A DNA stretch of 64,000 nucleotides, taken from Macrocystis pyrifera (Eukaryota; Sar; Phaeophyceae; Laminariales; Laminariaceae). Under the pieces are notes generated by a model that worked only from the letters and a program-made list of their open reading frames with translations, ran no database searches and was not told where the DNA came from. Positions 1-8,860 of this stretch are shown here, piece after piece (position 1 is the stretch's first letter; each line of letters opens with the position of its first letter). The stretch covers positions 17,162,477 through 17,226,476 of the forward strand of contig JASSKH010000003.1 in assembly GCA_031763025.1 (NCBI GenBank). Direction: 5' to 3'. Position numbers and translations under genes: made by a program.

Positions 1-265
1 GCCTTGAATGAAGTTGAAAGCCCGGTAATTACCTGGGTTCAGGCACTGGGATCGTATTTGTAATACTTGGAAGGCGTATCTTAGGTGGAAAACCAGGGGT
101 TTTTCAGAGGGGCACGAGCTTGGTCTCAGTCTCCGCGAGCACGAAAGGAATGAAACTGCTCTTCTTCTATCTCTAAGCAAGCACCACACGTGAGTATCAA
201 CGAGTACCGACTTAATAGGCAAACCTGTCCAGGATACAGAGTGTCCCGCCTGCATGATCTTAACA
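1..265 (+). repeat. 5' LTR of element 1, left edge cut by the window
   Basis: It aligns with 3637-3904 almost end to end. It ends in TTAACA at 260-265, the same terminus as the right LTR. By comparison with the right copy about 12 bases, including the TGTTA start, lie outside the window. I count close to 30 differences from the right LTR, including two small gaps. Confidence 0.85.
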
Positions 266-267
266 AG

Positions 268-280
268 TGGCGTCGTCGGT
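268..280 (+). promoter_or_regulatory. Candidate primer binding site of element 1
   Basis: TGGCGTCGTCGGT starts two bases after the LTR end. Element 2 has TGGCGTCGTCGG at the same place although its LTR is unrelated. This fits a tRNA 3' end ending in CGACGACGCCA. The tRNA is not identified; a serine tRNA is possible because some start with GTCG. Confidence 0.6.
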
Positions 281-294
281 AGGACTAGGCAGCT

Positions 295-1868
295 GTGTTA
301 CAGCATTTGTCCGCCACTCTTTCGGGCCTCGACGTGGGGACCACGGCACAACGTCCGTCGCCCGATCAGGCCGACGCTGCCGCGGCCGAGCGGACTTCTG
401 CTGCCGCTGACGACCAACCCAACGCCGCCGCCGAGGCCTTAGGGGCTGCCTCGGCGAAAACGGCTAGACGTCGGGCGCAGGCGCGCGTGTCGACCGAGCG
501 CGCAGCATCGGCTGCCGCCAGAGCCTCCCAGGCTGCCGCCGCGGTCTCCGAGGACGCCGCGCGCTCCGTCTCTTGTGCGCAAGATTCCATTTCTCGCGCC
601 AATGAAGCTCTGCGAGCTGCCCGGGCGAATAGCGCCTCCAAGACCCGTCGGGTCGCCGAGACAAGGGCCTCAGCTGAGAGCCTCCCCCTTGCCGCGACCA
701 CGACGATCGCCACTCCAGCCCCCACTTCAGCCCCCGGCCTTGGTCCCTCGGACCCGCTTCCCCCCGGCGCGATCGCGATCGACGCCCGGACCAAGGCGTA
801 CGGGGGATCTGGACTCCCTGCAGGGGAGTATCGCCTGCATGGCGGCCGAGCCTAACCCGTGCTTCCCCTTTGAGGCGGCGATACTAGTGGTCTCTGCCGC
901 TTGCTGCCTCCGATGCGAGATGCCCGCAGACGATCTCTCCGTCCACGACGCTTTGATCATGATGGCGGACGATTCCTGGGAGGCCCAGCAACGCCGGGCG
1001 TACACCATGGCTCTGGTGGTCAGCCTCCAGAAGACGCACGACGCCTCTTTCACCACCGTTTCTTGGCCCAAACCTGTCGCCTATCTCCTCCACTGCAAGC
1101 GGCGGGTACAGTCCGCCCACCAGGGACTCCACCTCCCCTACAAGGGACCGGATGCTGGACACCACCCCACCTCCCTCAGCAGACACCCGCCAGCTCTGTG
1201 ACCCGGGACCGCTCTCGCTGCCGCGCTGGCGACCGGGACCGCCGGCGCGCGAGGGTTGGAGGGATTCGGTCGGTCCGGACGGCAGGTTCCGCCGGGGGTC
1301 AGGCGCGGATAACGGCAGTGGCACGTCTAGGCGAAACGGGGCTGGACGTCGGAGAAACCGAGGCAAGGGGAAGGAGAGCTCGAGTGACCGCCGCTACGAC
1401 CCACGGGGAAACTCTTCTTGAGCCATTTCTCCCAGTTCTTCCTCGGACGGCAACTAAAGAGCCCCCGTCCACGAGGTTAAGGGCGCTACCAACAAGAGGC
1501 AAGTGGTTCTCTCGCTGACTGATGTTGCTTCTTCCGCCGCGCTTCTTGGTCGTTTGATCGTGTCCGATGACCGCACCATGCCCGTGTCATCTCACCTTGC
1601 TCACTCCCGAACATCGGCGATCGACTCCGCCGCCGCTGCCGCCGCGAAAAAGCACACCGCCGACGTTTAACGGGCGTACAAACACCTAGGACTCACAGAT
1701 ATTTCGCGCATTTCTGTCCTACCTTTTCCCTCTTCGATCCACCCTTCCGATCCCGCGCAAGAACTCACACGTTCGGTCAAGGCCTCCGCCTCTGCTGTTC
1801 TCATGATGTGCAACGATGGCAGCCATGAAGGCATTAGTTCTACTGACTGGATCCCCAGTTGGGAGTAC
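295..1868 (+). pseudogene. gag: gag remnant of element 1
   Basis: The first part (295-855) is an alanine-rich, probably coiled-coil frame without an ATG start. The reading then moves to another frame at 860-1200, where the motifs TMALVVSLQK and KRRVQSAH line up loosely with the gag of element 2 (TLNMILTN, LRKAHQHS). After a basic, arginine-rich stretch (1200-1500), the frame at 1671-1860 contains RAYKHLG, ELTRSVKASA and SWEYP, matching RAYANTN, QLTRSVKLAA and GWELP in element 2. An in-frame TAA at 1668-1670 and several frame changes break it. It ends at the deletion junction near 1865. The CCHC knuckle seen in element 2 is missing. Confidence 0.65.
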
Positions 1869-3060
1869 CCATCAAGAAATCCTTCGGTGGAGTCGCCAGC
1901 CACCAGAGCTTGGCCCGCAATCACCTTGCCTCCTGCGACATGGCGACGGACTGCCAGCAGCGCGCGTACCATATCGTTCGCAAACACCACGCTCTCACCG
2001 TTGATCGCTTGAACCGCCGAAACTCCGTCCTCTCGTACGCTCTGCGTCCGGTCCCCAAATTTGACGTTGGCGGTTGGGTGTGGGTGTACAACACGGTGAT
2101 CACCATCCGCCAGGGCGCGAAAGCCGACACGGACGCCAAGGTCCTCAAGGCCAAACTCTCACTCATCAACTGGACGGGCCCCTACAAAGTCCTCGTAGTT
2201 GGCCCCTGCCTCTCCGCGGACACCCCGGACAGATCTCCTCTCGGAGCAAAGCTCGTATATTTGGATCTTCCTTTCGATATGCCCGGCGCTGAGGCTCGCC
2301 GGCGCGTATCAGTTCAACGCTGCAGGCCCTGTGCCAACCCCCACGACCGTGGCGACATACCGAAGTATTTGCCGGCGGGGTTGACGCAATACGTACTCAA
2401 CAACTTCTCCAAGGGATCCCCCCCGTATCACATCACCGAGGGCGACGTCTCGACTCCTGTTCAACGACTCGAAGTGGAAAAGATTACCGGACACCAATCG
2501 GTTAGAGGTCGAGGTGGCGTCATTGCGGTGATGTACGAGACGCACTTGACAGGACTATCCCGTCCATCCTGGGAACGGGAAATAGACCTTCAGCTTTGTC
2601 GCCATGCAATTTGGCGTTACTGGGCAGGCACCCCGAACCAACACCGCCAAACCAACCGCCTGTACCGCCGAATGAGAGGTTCGTGCGGCACAACGGGAGC
2701 TTTCTCGGAGTAACGGCGAGCGGTTTCTGGCACCCGGATGTGGCTGCGTATCGCACGCCGATTGGCTCCGTCGATACAGCAACACTGTACTTCCCAACGG
2801 GGCCCACTTTTGGGACTAGGGCGACGACGGTCTGTGGTGGCTCTGAAAAATCAGTGCAACTACGCCAGCGGATGGACTATATTCGGTTCGAGTTTTGAAC
2901 GACCCAAGACCGACCAAGCTTCCTCTTTCTCCGGCGCGCTACACCCTTCGACAAGAGCTGTACGCGGTTCTTGGTGTCTGCCAATCCACTTGGTTAGCGC
3001 GTTTGCACGGGGGGTCCAGCGTAACGTAGATGCATCTCGAAGCGCCGCCGTGGATAGCTG
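1866..3060 (+). pseudogene. Integrase C-terminal region of element 1 (core deleted)
   Basis: An open frame up to 2713 contains RRNSVLSYALRPVPKFDVGGW at its start, then VWVYN, SLINWTGPYKVLVVGPC and YLPAGLTQYVLNNFS. The WTGPYKVL segment is typical of the small barrel that follows the integrase core in Ty3-type elements. A second part continues in other frames at 2690-3060: GAHFW, GDDGLWWL, then SPARYT and AVRGSWCL. This matches the Tudor-like tail of element 2, but two in-frame stops sit inside it (FWD-stop-GDDG and WWL-stop-KIS) and the frame shifts near 2690. The integrase catalytic core is absent. The reading frame here differs from the preceding gag frame, so the deletion did not make a working fusion. 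Confidence 0.7.
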
Positions 3061-3611
3061 ATTTTCGCTTCTCGACTGCACTCGATAATTATTTTTTTGT
3101 CGTTTTCTTGGACTTTGGGAGGTGTTTTTTTTTTTTTTCTGCTCGGTGTGTTTCTGGTTTGTTTTCTTTTTTTTAGGGTTGGGTTGGGGGTGTGTTTTTG
3201 CGTATTTTGTCCTGCCTACCGCCCCCGCTCAGTGTCGGGACTGTTCTGGGTAATCGGCTGCTTAATTGTGGCCCAGGACGCGTTTTCAGAGTTGTGGGCT
3301 GGGTTTAGGTGGTTCTTGCCGTCTTCGGTGTTATTTTTCTTTTTGTTGCCGTATTCACTTTTTGCTTTTCCATGCATCTTCCTCGCCTCCCCCCCCGTGC
3401 GGGCGGCATGGCGATGACTTTCATTGACGATTTATTCCTGCCCTTCAAGGCTAGGTCTTCCCTTCATTGTTTTACGTACTTTGCCGGCTCCGTTGCCTTG
3501 CCGTTCAGAGGTGTGGGAGTGGGTTTTGAGGAGCCGCATCTTCGACTCATATTCTAGTTCGTGGAATCGGGGTTCCCTTGAATTTCCCACAATTCTGCAT
3601 ATACGGCTCAT
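3061..3611 (+). other. 3' untranslated region of element 1
   Basis: This is non-coding, T-rich sense sequence with several T runs. Its last 250 bases are also found on the minus strand at 35721-36000, next to an LTR of the same family. That supports reading it as an internal part of the element and not host DNA. No conserved frame was seen. Confidence 0.6.
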
Positions 3612-3624
3612 CAGAGTGGGCTAG
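3612..3624 (+). promoter_or_regulatory. Polypurine tract of element 1
   Basis: CAGAGTGGGCTAG lies directly before the LTR start TGTTA. Element 2 has CAGGGTGGGCTAG in the same place. Conservation between two elements with unrelated LTRs supports a plus-strand priming role. Confidence 0.55.
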
Positions 3625-3904
3625 TGTTATGATACTGCTTTATATGAGGTTGAAAGCCCGGTAATTACCTGGGTTCAGGCTCTGGGAACGTACTTGTAGT
3701 ACTCGGAAGGCATATCTCAAGTGGAAAACCAGGGGTTTTCCTGAGACGCACGAGCTTGGTCTCAGTCTCCGCGTGCACGAAAGGAATATAACTGCTCTTC
3801 TCCTATCTCTAAGCAAGCATCACACGCGAGTACCAACGAGTACCGACTTAATAGGCAAAAACCTGTCCAGGGATACAAAGTGTCCCGCATGCTTGATCTT
3901 AACA
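3625..3904 (+). repeat. 3' LTR of element 1
   Basis: 280 bp, starting TGTTA and ending TAACA (perfect 5-bp inverted ends). It is homologous to 1-265 and, in reverse, to 35439-35720. Confidence 0.85.
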
Positions 3905-3949
<45 letters not shown>

Positions 3950-3954
3950 CACTC

Positions 3955-3986
<32 letters not shown>

Positions 3987-3995
3987 GCTACTATT
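3905..3995 (+). repeat. TAC trinucleotide microsatellite
   Basis: About 29 copies of TAC/ACT with a few interruptions, directly against the right LTR of element 1. The poly-tyrosine and poly-valine reading frames across it are artefacts of the repeat. Confidence 0.95.
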
Positions 3996-4442
3996 AACTG
4001 TATGTAGTCTTTAAGTAACCGTCGACGACGTAAAATGAACCCAATCAATACTGCTGTACAGATGGTGCGAACCATAATAACTTGTGATGTCTTGGCGTTT
4101 TTCTCATCCAAGGATTTCGTGCTTGGTGGTACTCATACGACGCAAATAAAACTGGAGGCCTCGATGACGGTTGGCACTGCTTGCACCGCTGTTGTACAAG
4201 CGTTGGGCATGGCTTTTTTGTATCGTAGACACAGGCAGCATTACTTATTATTATGATAATGCTTGCCATTCGACGATGTGTTGTTCGAAAAAGCAGAAAG
4301 AAGCAGTGAAGAACTCTCCAGAACAAAAGCGCAGCAGGATCATACTACCGAATCAAAACCGATGTGACGCACATGAAGACTACCACAACCAACATCCCTC
4401 CATCTCACCCACCAAAAACGAGCACTCCCCTCCTTAGAAGCA
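3996..4442. other. Spacer between the two LTR elements
   Basis: No gene was recognised. At 4243-4275 there is TTATTATTATGATAATGC followed by TTGCCATTCGAC. This resembles the terminal inverted repeat of the DNA element at 15761-16727 and is probably a fragment of that family. Confidence 0.5.
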
Positions 4443-4446
4443 TCTA

Positions 4447-4736
4447 TGTTATGGTATCCCCTCTCCCCTGTTGCGGCGTTATATTCCCCTCTCCCCTGTT
4501 GCGGCGTTCTGATTTGTAGCAATCGTCCCCTCATCATGCATGGCAGGCGTTGTCGCCTGCTTTTCTGATGAGCGCCTCGCCCTTTCGTTCAGAAGACATC
4601 TGGCGAGGCAAACCGCAACTAATACAAGAGCTTAAACCATCCTCAAGCACCTCGTGTGAGTGACCAGAGCAGAGCCAAAGGCATCAACCTGCTAGCAGTA
4701 GTCGGTCCCTAGGTCCATACTGCCTTACACTTAACA
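4447..4736 (+). repeat. 5' LTR of element 2
   Basis: 290 bp, TGTTA...TAACA. It matches the 3' LTR except for four substitutions and one extra 28-bp tandem copy of a segment containing CCCCTCTCCCCTGTTGCGG near its start, where promoter-containing U3 sequence would be expected. Confidence 0.95.
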
Positions 4737-6704
4737 CTGGCGTCGTCGGCACTCGACCGCGAAGCACTGGAGCGCCTCCGCTCAAAAAAGCCTTCACCAC
4801 CGCTTACGCTCCCCCCGCCCAGCATCCCGGCTTGCCCGTTCACCTACACGCCGTCGGCGTTCGACTTTGCTTTTGTCCTCCTGCCGGTTGCGACCATAGC
4901 CAGGCACACGCAGACCGCTTTCCGTCCAGAAGACGCGAAGGTGGTGTACCCTGCGGGGCGCACGCTGCTGGCCTACATGGACGGCTTCCCCACGGCCACC
5001 TTGAACATGATTCTCACGAATCCTGACGGTTCATTGTCAACGGCGACAATCAACACTGCGTGCGACCTCTTGTTCGCCCTCCGCAAGGCGCACCAGCATT
5101 CCGTGCGCACCCCCACCTGGCCGGACGGCGCTCTCCCGGCCACCGACCCCGCCATGGCCCGCAAACGCGGCCCGCGCGGCGCCGATGCCAGGGACCGGCG
5201 CGACCGCAGCGGTGGCGCCTCCTCCTCTCGAGGCGCCTCCTCGCACAACGGCACATCTTCATCAGGGTCCAAGTTACGGAAATTGGGCAAGGGCCCTCGT
5301 CACCGCCCGGCCCCTCCAGCAGCAGATTCCAACACCTCCGACCTAGAGGTCGCCCAATTGAAAACCCCCAGGCAAGTGGTCCCTTCCCTTCTTGATGTTT
5401 CTTCCGGTGCCGCTCTCCACCAACTATCGCGTGGCGAACCAGCCTCCGACGACCGCGCGCTCCCGTTGTCCTCGACGACAGCGCACGCGCGCCAAGCCAC
5501 CGTCAACGCGATCGTAGCAGAGAGTGACGCGACCCACGATGCTGCCGTAAAGCGTGCTTATGCCAATACCAACGTCCACAAAATCGAACGTATCACGCCT
5601 ATGCCGTTTCACGCAGCTCTCGACAAAACCGACGCGGCCCACCAGTTGACACGTAGTGTTAAACTCGCAGCCTCCGACATTCTAGTACGATGTGACGACA
5701 AATGCTTTGATGGGGTAGACTCCCAGTCATGGGTCCCCGGGTGGGAACTCCCGCTTCGCAAATGCGTCCAAAGAGCCATCACACCCGACAAACCTTCGAC
5801 TTTCGACCTCACCAACACTTTCGATGATTTTTTCCGGCAGGTGAAACGGAGTCTTCTCAAAGGAGCAATCGAGCCGGATGCCTTCAAGCTGCTACTCCGC
5901 CTCATCAGCTCCCACTTCGATCATGGCGACCGCAGTGCCGCCATGGCCAAGCTCCATTCGTTTGGGGTAGCCACCAAGACGCCTTTCGCGGACTATTCTC
6001 GGGCTTTTCGCTTGCTGATAGCGTCCATTACGGACAGTGACCAGGTCTTGGCCCCAGGCGTTGAGGTTGTGCTAGAGGTTGTTCGTAACAGCGTTAGCGA
6101 GCAGTACCCGAGCCTTATGCCGGTTTTGTACCCGGGAGATTTAGCGACTGCGTCAAAGCTTTTTGGGTCTATCGACGACATGTGGTTGGCGTTTAGTGGA
6201 CTTTCTACTAATAAGACTCCCGCCATCAACGGCGAAAAATATTTCACGCTTCCACCCCTCGCGGGTCTTCCTTTGCACTCGCATGCAAGCGGTCGCACCC
6301 AAGGCCGATCGGCCGCGCCGCAGCCTTTTAAAGGCTCATCGGGGTCGTCCCGCAACCCAATCGTGATGAATGTCGCAGCATCAGCTCGTTCGCCTGATCC
6401 ATTTTTGTCTTCCGCGGCCGAAAGGCCTGCTAATTCGACTGTTTGGGACGAGGTATTTCAAGTATCCGAATCGTTCTCAACAAATGACATTCCATTATGG
6501 ACGCCCTTTACCACTCCCGAAGAAAGACGCCAAGTTTTCCGGGAGATCAAGGGCCACTGCCTCAACTGCCATGGCACGGATCATTCATTTAAAACCTGCA
6601 CTGCCCCCTTCACCAACTCTAGCCACTGTCTTAACCCCGAGCTAGGCCGACTTGGTGATAACGGCGAAACCTACCGCCGTTGGCAGCACCGCATGCGGTC
6701 ATAA
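4713..6704 (+). CDS. gag: Gag polyprotein of element 2 (nucleocapsid CCHC knuckle)
   Basis: This is the structural protein that packages retroelement RNA in cytoplasmic particles. One frame is open from 4713, inside the LTR end, to the TAA at 6702-6704. The first in-frame ATG is only at 4977, yet residues before it (for example FDFAFVLLPVATIAR and RPEDAKVVYP) look like normal protein, so the true start is uncertain. A basic Ser/Arg/Gly-rich linker (about 5155-5330) is followed by the conserved capsid-like part (5540-6230) and a zinc knuckle CLNCHGTDHSFKTC (6558-6599), spaced CX2CX4HX4C as in retroviral nucleocapsid proteins. This is the only intact large frame of the element. The same frame resumes after the stop as an Asn/Arg/Gly-rich tail, so the TAA may be either a genuine gag terminus or a lesion. 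Confidence 0.85.
   Translation, partial: VHTALHLTLASSALDREALERLRSKKPSPPLTLPPPSIPACPFTYTPSAFDFAFVLLPVATIARHTQTAFRPEDAKVVYPAGRTLLAYMDGFPTATLNMILTNPDGSLSTATINTACDLLFALRKAHQHSVRTPTWPDGALPATDPAMARKRGPRGADARDRRDRSGGASSSRGASSHNGTSSSGSKLRKLGKGPRHRPAPPAADSNTSDLEVAQLKTPRQVVPSLLDVSSGAALHQLSRGEPASDDRALPLSSTTAHARQATVNAIVAESDATHDAAVKRAYANTNVHKIERITPMPFHAALDKTDAAHQLTRSVKLAASDILVRCDDKCFDGVDSQSWVPGWELPLRKCVQRAITPDKPSTFDLTNTFDDFFRQVKRSLLKGAIEPDAFKLLLRLISSHFDHGDRSAAMAKLHSFGVATKTPFADYSRAFRLLIASITDSDQVLAPGVEVVLEVVRNSVSEQYPSLMPVLYPGDLATASKLFGSIDDMWLAFSGLSTNKTPAINGEKYFTLPPLAGLPLHSHASGRTQGRSAAPQPFKGSSGSSRNPIVMNVAASARSPDPFLSSAAERPANSTVWDEVFQVSESFSTNDIPLWTPFTTPEERRQVFREIKGHCLNCHGTDHSFKTCTAPFTNSSHCLNPELGRLGDNGETYRRWQHRMRS
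4738..4749 (+). promoter_or_regulatory. Primer binding site of element 2
   Basis: TGGCGTCGTCGG begins one base after the LTR. The same 12-mer follows the LTR of element 1, so both elements probably use the same tRNA primer. Confidence 0.65.
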
Positions 6705-8151
6705 CGCCGTCCTACCCTCGTTGGCGGCGAAAACACACGCTCGTCGCCTTCGTCGCTTCGCAACAACAACTCGTCTCGTCGCTACGGCAACAACCGCCGT
6801 AACGACCACGGGCACCCCAACTCTGGTCAGTCTCGTCACGGTAACGCACAACAAGGTAATGTTGGGGGCTCCCAAAGCGATGGCCAATCGGCTACTTCGC
6901 TGACGGTTTTCCAACCCCAACACGGCGTTCCCCCGGGGCCTTCCTCTGGCCCTCAGACCCCGCGTATGCGCTACAGATCTGCTGGTGACTCTAACCCCAA
7001 TGAACGTCAACCAGGGACCTTCCGCTCCAATTGACTGCCCGACGGCGGTGCGTTTGACCTTCCCATCCCGCCGATAGCACTCACGGGAAGCACGTCTGAC
7101 CCAGACACCGACCATCGCCCCCCCGGCGACAGCGTTGCCCCTTCACCGCCGACACCAGGTATGCGCACCACCCCTGGTCTCTGCGAAGACGGCCGCCTCC
7201 CAGCTGCCGTAGGCTCTTCCCCGCCAGCACCAGGAATGCTTGTCGCTCCTGGTTCCGGCGACGACGACGGTATGATTGCCGCCGTAGCCTCCCCACCGCG
7301 AGCACCAGGAGTGCTCGTAGGTACTACACATTCTTCACCGCCGGCACCACGTATGCGTACCGCTCCTGGTCCACGCGAAGACGGTCCTTTGGTTGAGACC
7401 GTAGGTACTACATGTTCACCGCCGGCACCAGGCATGCGTACCGCCCCTGGTGTCTGCGAAGACGGCCGCCTTCCAGCTGCCGTAGGCTCTTCCCCGCCGG
7501 CACCAAACAATGCTTGTCGCTCCTGGTCCTGGCGACGACGACGGTATGATTGCCGCCGTAACCTCCCCACCGCGAGCACCGGGAGTGCTCGGCACTCCTG
7601 GTTCCCGCGTGAACGACACCAGTCGTCATTTTCCGCGTGCATCTTCCCCGACTTCATCTTTTGAGACAACCACCATGTCCAGGAGTGACTCCCAGGATGC
7701 GAGGGTCACCTTGAGGTGTGGGTACGGGAACCCAGGCCCCTCGAGAACAACACGGGCGCTCCGCTCGAGGTCCTCACGCAAGACCAGTCGGAATCTCCCT
7801 CTGCGCACTATTATCGAAGACGATCGGAGTGTAGTCAGCTTTGATTTTCATCCTGACCAGAGCGCAACGGAAGGTTCTTCTTTGAGCCACGGCGTTTCGC
7901 CGGTGGCCACTGAGCTGGTGGAGACCACGTGTCCCCGACAGGACGACACATGTCCCCCACAGGGCTTAAACGCAGCTACGCCCTCGGCGCCAAAATGCGC
8001 CCCTTCTTACCCAGACGAGATACGACGAGGTGATCTGAGAGAACAGACCCCGCGTGCCGCCCGGGCCGTGCTGACAACACCATTTGCTGTGGACGCACTC
8101 CTAATGCCTCCCGCCTACATGGCGGATGTCTCGCCCACCCGGTCAAGGTGA
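6705..8151 (+). pseudogene. Low-complexity linker between gag and NADAR
   Basis: Reading on in the gag frame gives an Arg/Asn/Gly-rich tail (RRYGNNRRNDHGHPNSGQSR), a TGA at about 7032, then a Pro/Ala/Gly-rich repeat region to about 7507. One extra base there (CCAAACAATG against CCAGGAATG in the earlier repeat copy) moves the frame by one. The frame then runs to a TGA at 8150 through Ser/Arg/Thr-rich sequence. No enzyme motif is visible. It probably acts as a disordered tether between gag and pol. Confidence 0.6.
7140..7620 (+). repeat. In-frame tandem repeats in the gag-pol linker
   Basis: Motifs of the form SPPAPGMRTAPG..EDG recur at 7150, 7340 and 7425. The block starting at 7161 is repeated at 7434, an offset of 273 bases (91 codons), so the duplication kept the frame. 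The second copy later gains one base near 7507, which breaks it. Confidence 0.75.
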
Positions 8152-8394
8152 ACCGGTCGGGAGCCCCCTGCCCCTCCCCGAAATGTCTCGGGGACGGCAG
8201 ACACGACCGGTCCAGGCGAATGCGCCTCCCACCCCGGCCTCGATAACGAGGCCCTGGCAAGGCAAGAAGCAGGATGGGGCCCGTCCCCCAAAGAGAGAGA
8301 GACCCCCAACTGCTTTGCAGGGGATGTGTCTGACACCCCCCCCGCTCCTTCTCGCGCGACGGTGAATACCGCCGCGTTCGATCCTACCCAAGAG
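8152..8394 (+). other. Frame-broken spacer before the NADAR domain
   Basis: GC-rich sequence with no recognisable domain in any frame. It includes a run of nine C at about 8335-8343. It is probably decayed linker. Confidence 0.4.
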
Positions 8395-8860
8395 TACTGC
8401 ACGCGCAACATCGTGTTCTTCTGGTAGCCCCCCTCATGCTTCTCGCAATGGACGCCTTCCGTTTTACGGTCGAAGGCATCTCTTATTTCTGCGGCGAACA
8501 GTTCTTCGCCGCCGAAAAGAGCCGCCTCTTCGGAGACCACCAGACCCTACAACACATCATGCGCGTGTCTGACCCCCGCCTGCACAAGAAATACGGACGC
8601 GAAGTCCGTAACTTCGATCTCGCCGTGTGGGAACGCGAGCGAGAAAATATCGTGCTTGTCGGCTCTTACGCCAAAACCCAGCCATGCGAACCCACCTCTT
8701 GGACACAGGCGACAAACTTCTCGCGGAAGCTAGCTCTTACGACCTCATATGGGGCATCGGGTACAGGGCTGACACTACTCCTGCACGCCAGCCGCCCCTG
8801 TGGCGCGGCTTAAATTTGCTGGGCAAGACCCTGCAAACCGTGCGACGTCTCTTCCGCGAC
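8395..8860 (+). pseudogene. NADAR (YbiA-like) domain embedded in the retrotransposon
   Basis: NADAR-superfamily proteins act on ADP-ribose-linked substrates; studied members remove ADP-ribose from guanine in DNA or take part in riboflavin metabolism. The family pattern is followed from end to end: NIVFFW and CFSQW (8409-8450), FTVEGISYFCGEQFFAAEK then SRLFGD (8464-8535), KKYGREVRNFDLAVW (8587-8630), NPAMRTHLL (8680-8705), TGDKLLAEAS (8706-8735), DLIWGIG (8742-8762), and LLGKTLQTVRRL (8816-8851). The expected Glu, Lys, Gly-Arg, Trp-Gly-Ile-Gly and final Val-Arg positions are present. The domain is broken by TAG at 8425-8427, a frameshift near 8461 and a second near 8675. It lies between the gag linker and the protease, on the same strand and inside the LTRs. 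It has the GC-rich codon use of the rest of the element, so it is an internal polyprotein domain and not a later insertion. Confidence 0.85.

Larger units (their letters stand above)
1..3904 (+). mobile_element. Internally deleted Ty3-type LTR retrotransposon (element 1)
   Basis: Two related direct repeats (1-265 and 3625-3904) bracket a 3.4-kb interior. The interior starts with a primer-binding-site-like TGGCGTCGTCGGT and ends with a G-rich tract directly before the right LTR. It encodes gag-like sequence joined to an integrase C-terminal region; protease, reverse transcriptase, RNase H and the integrase core are missing. The two LTRs differ at roughly a tenth of positions (counted by eye), so this is an old insertion. 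The window begins about 12 bases inside the left LTR, so its left target duplication cannot be seen. The right LTR abuts a TAC microsatellite. It is non-autonomous and its frames are decayed. Confidence 0.85.

Noticed and set aside
366..794. Minus-strand frames opposite the element 1 gag, and other antisense GC-rich frames (for example 7007-7669, 11889-12749)
   Set aside because: They are shadows of GC-rich plus-strand coding sequence and have no family motifs.
3773..4111. Poly-tyrosine and poly-valine reading frames
   Set aside because: They are translations of the TAC microsatellite on the two strands, with no conserved flanking protein.
8436..8860. The NADAR domain as a separate host gene or bacterial contamination
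   Set aside because: It lies inside matching LTRs, its second half is in frame with the protease, and the composition equals that of the rest of the element.
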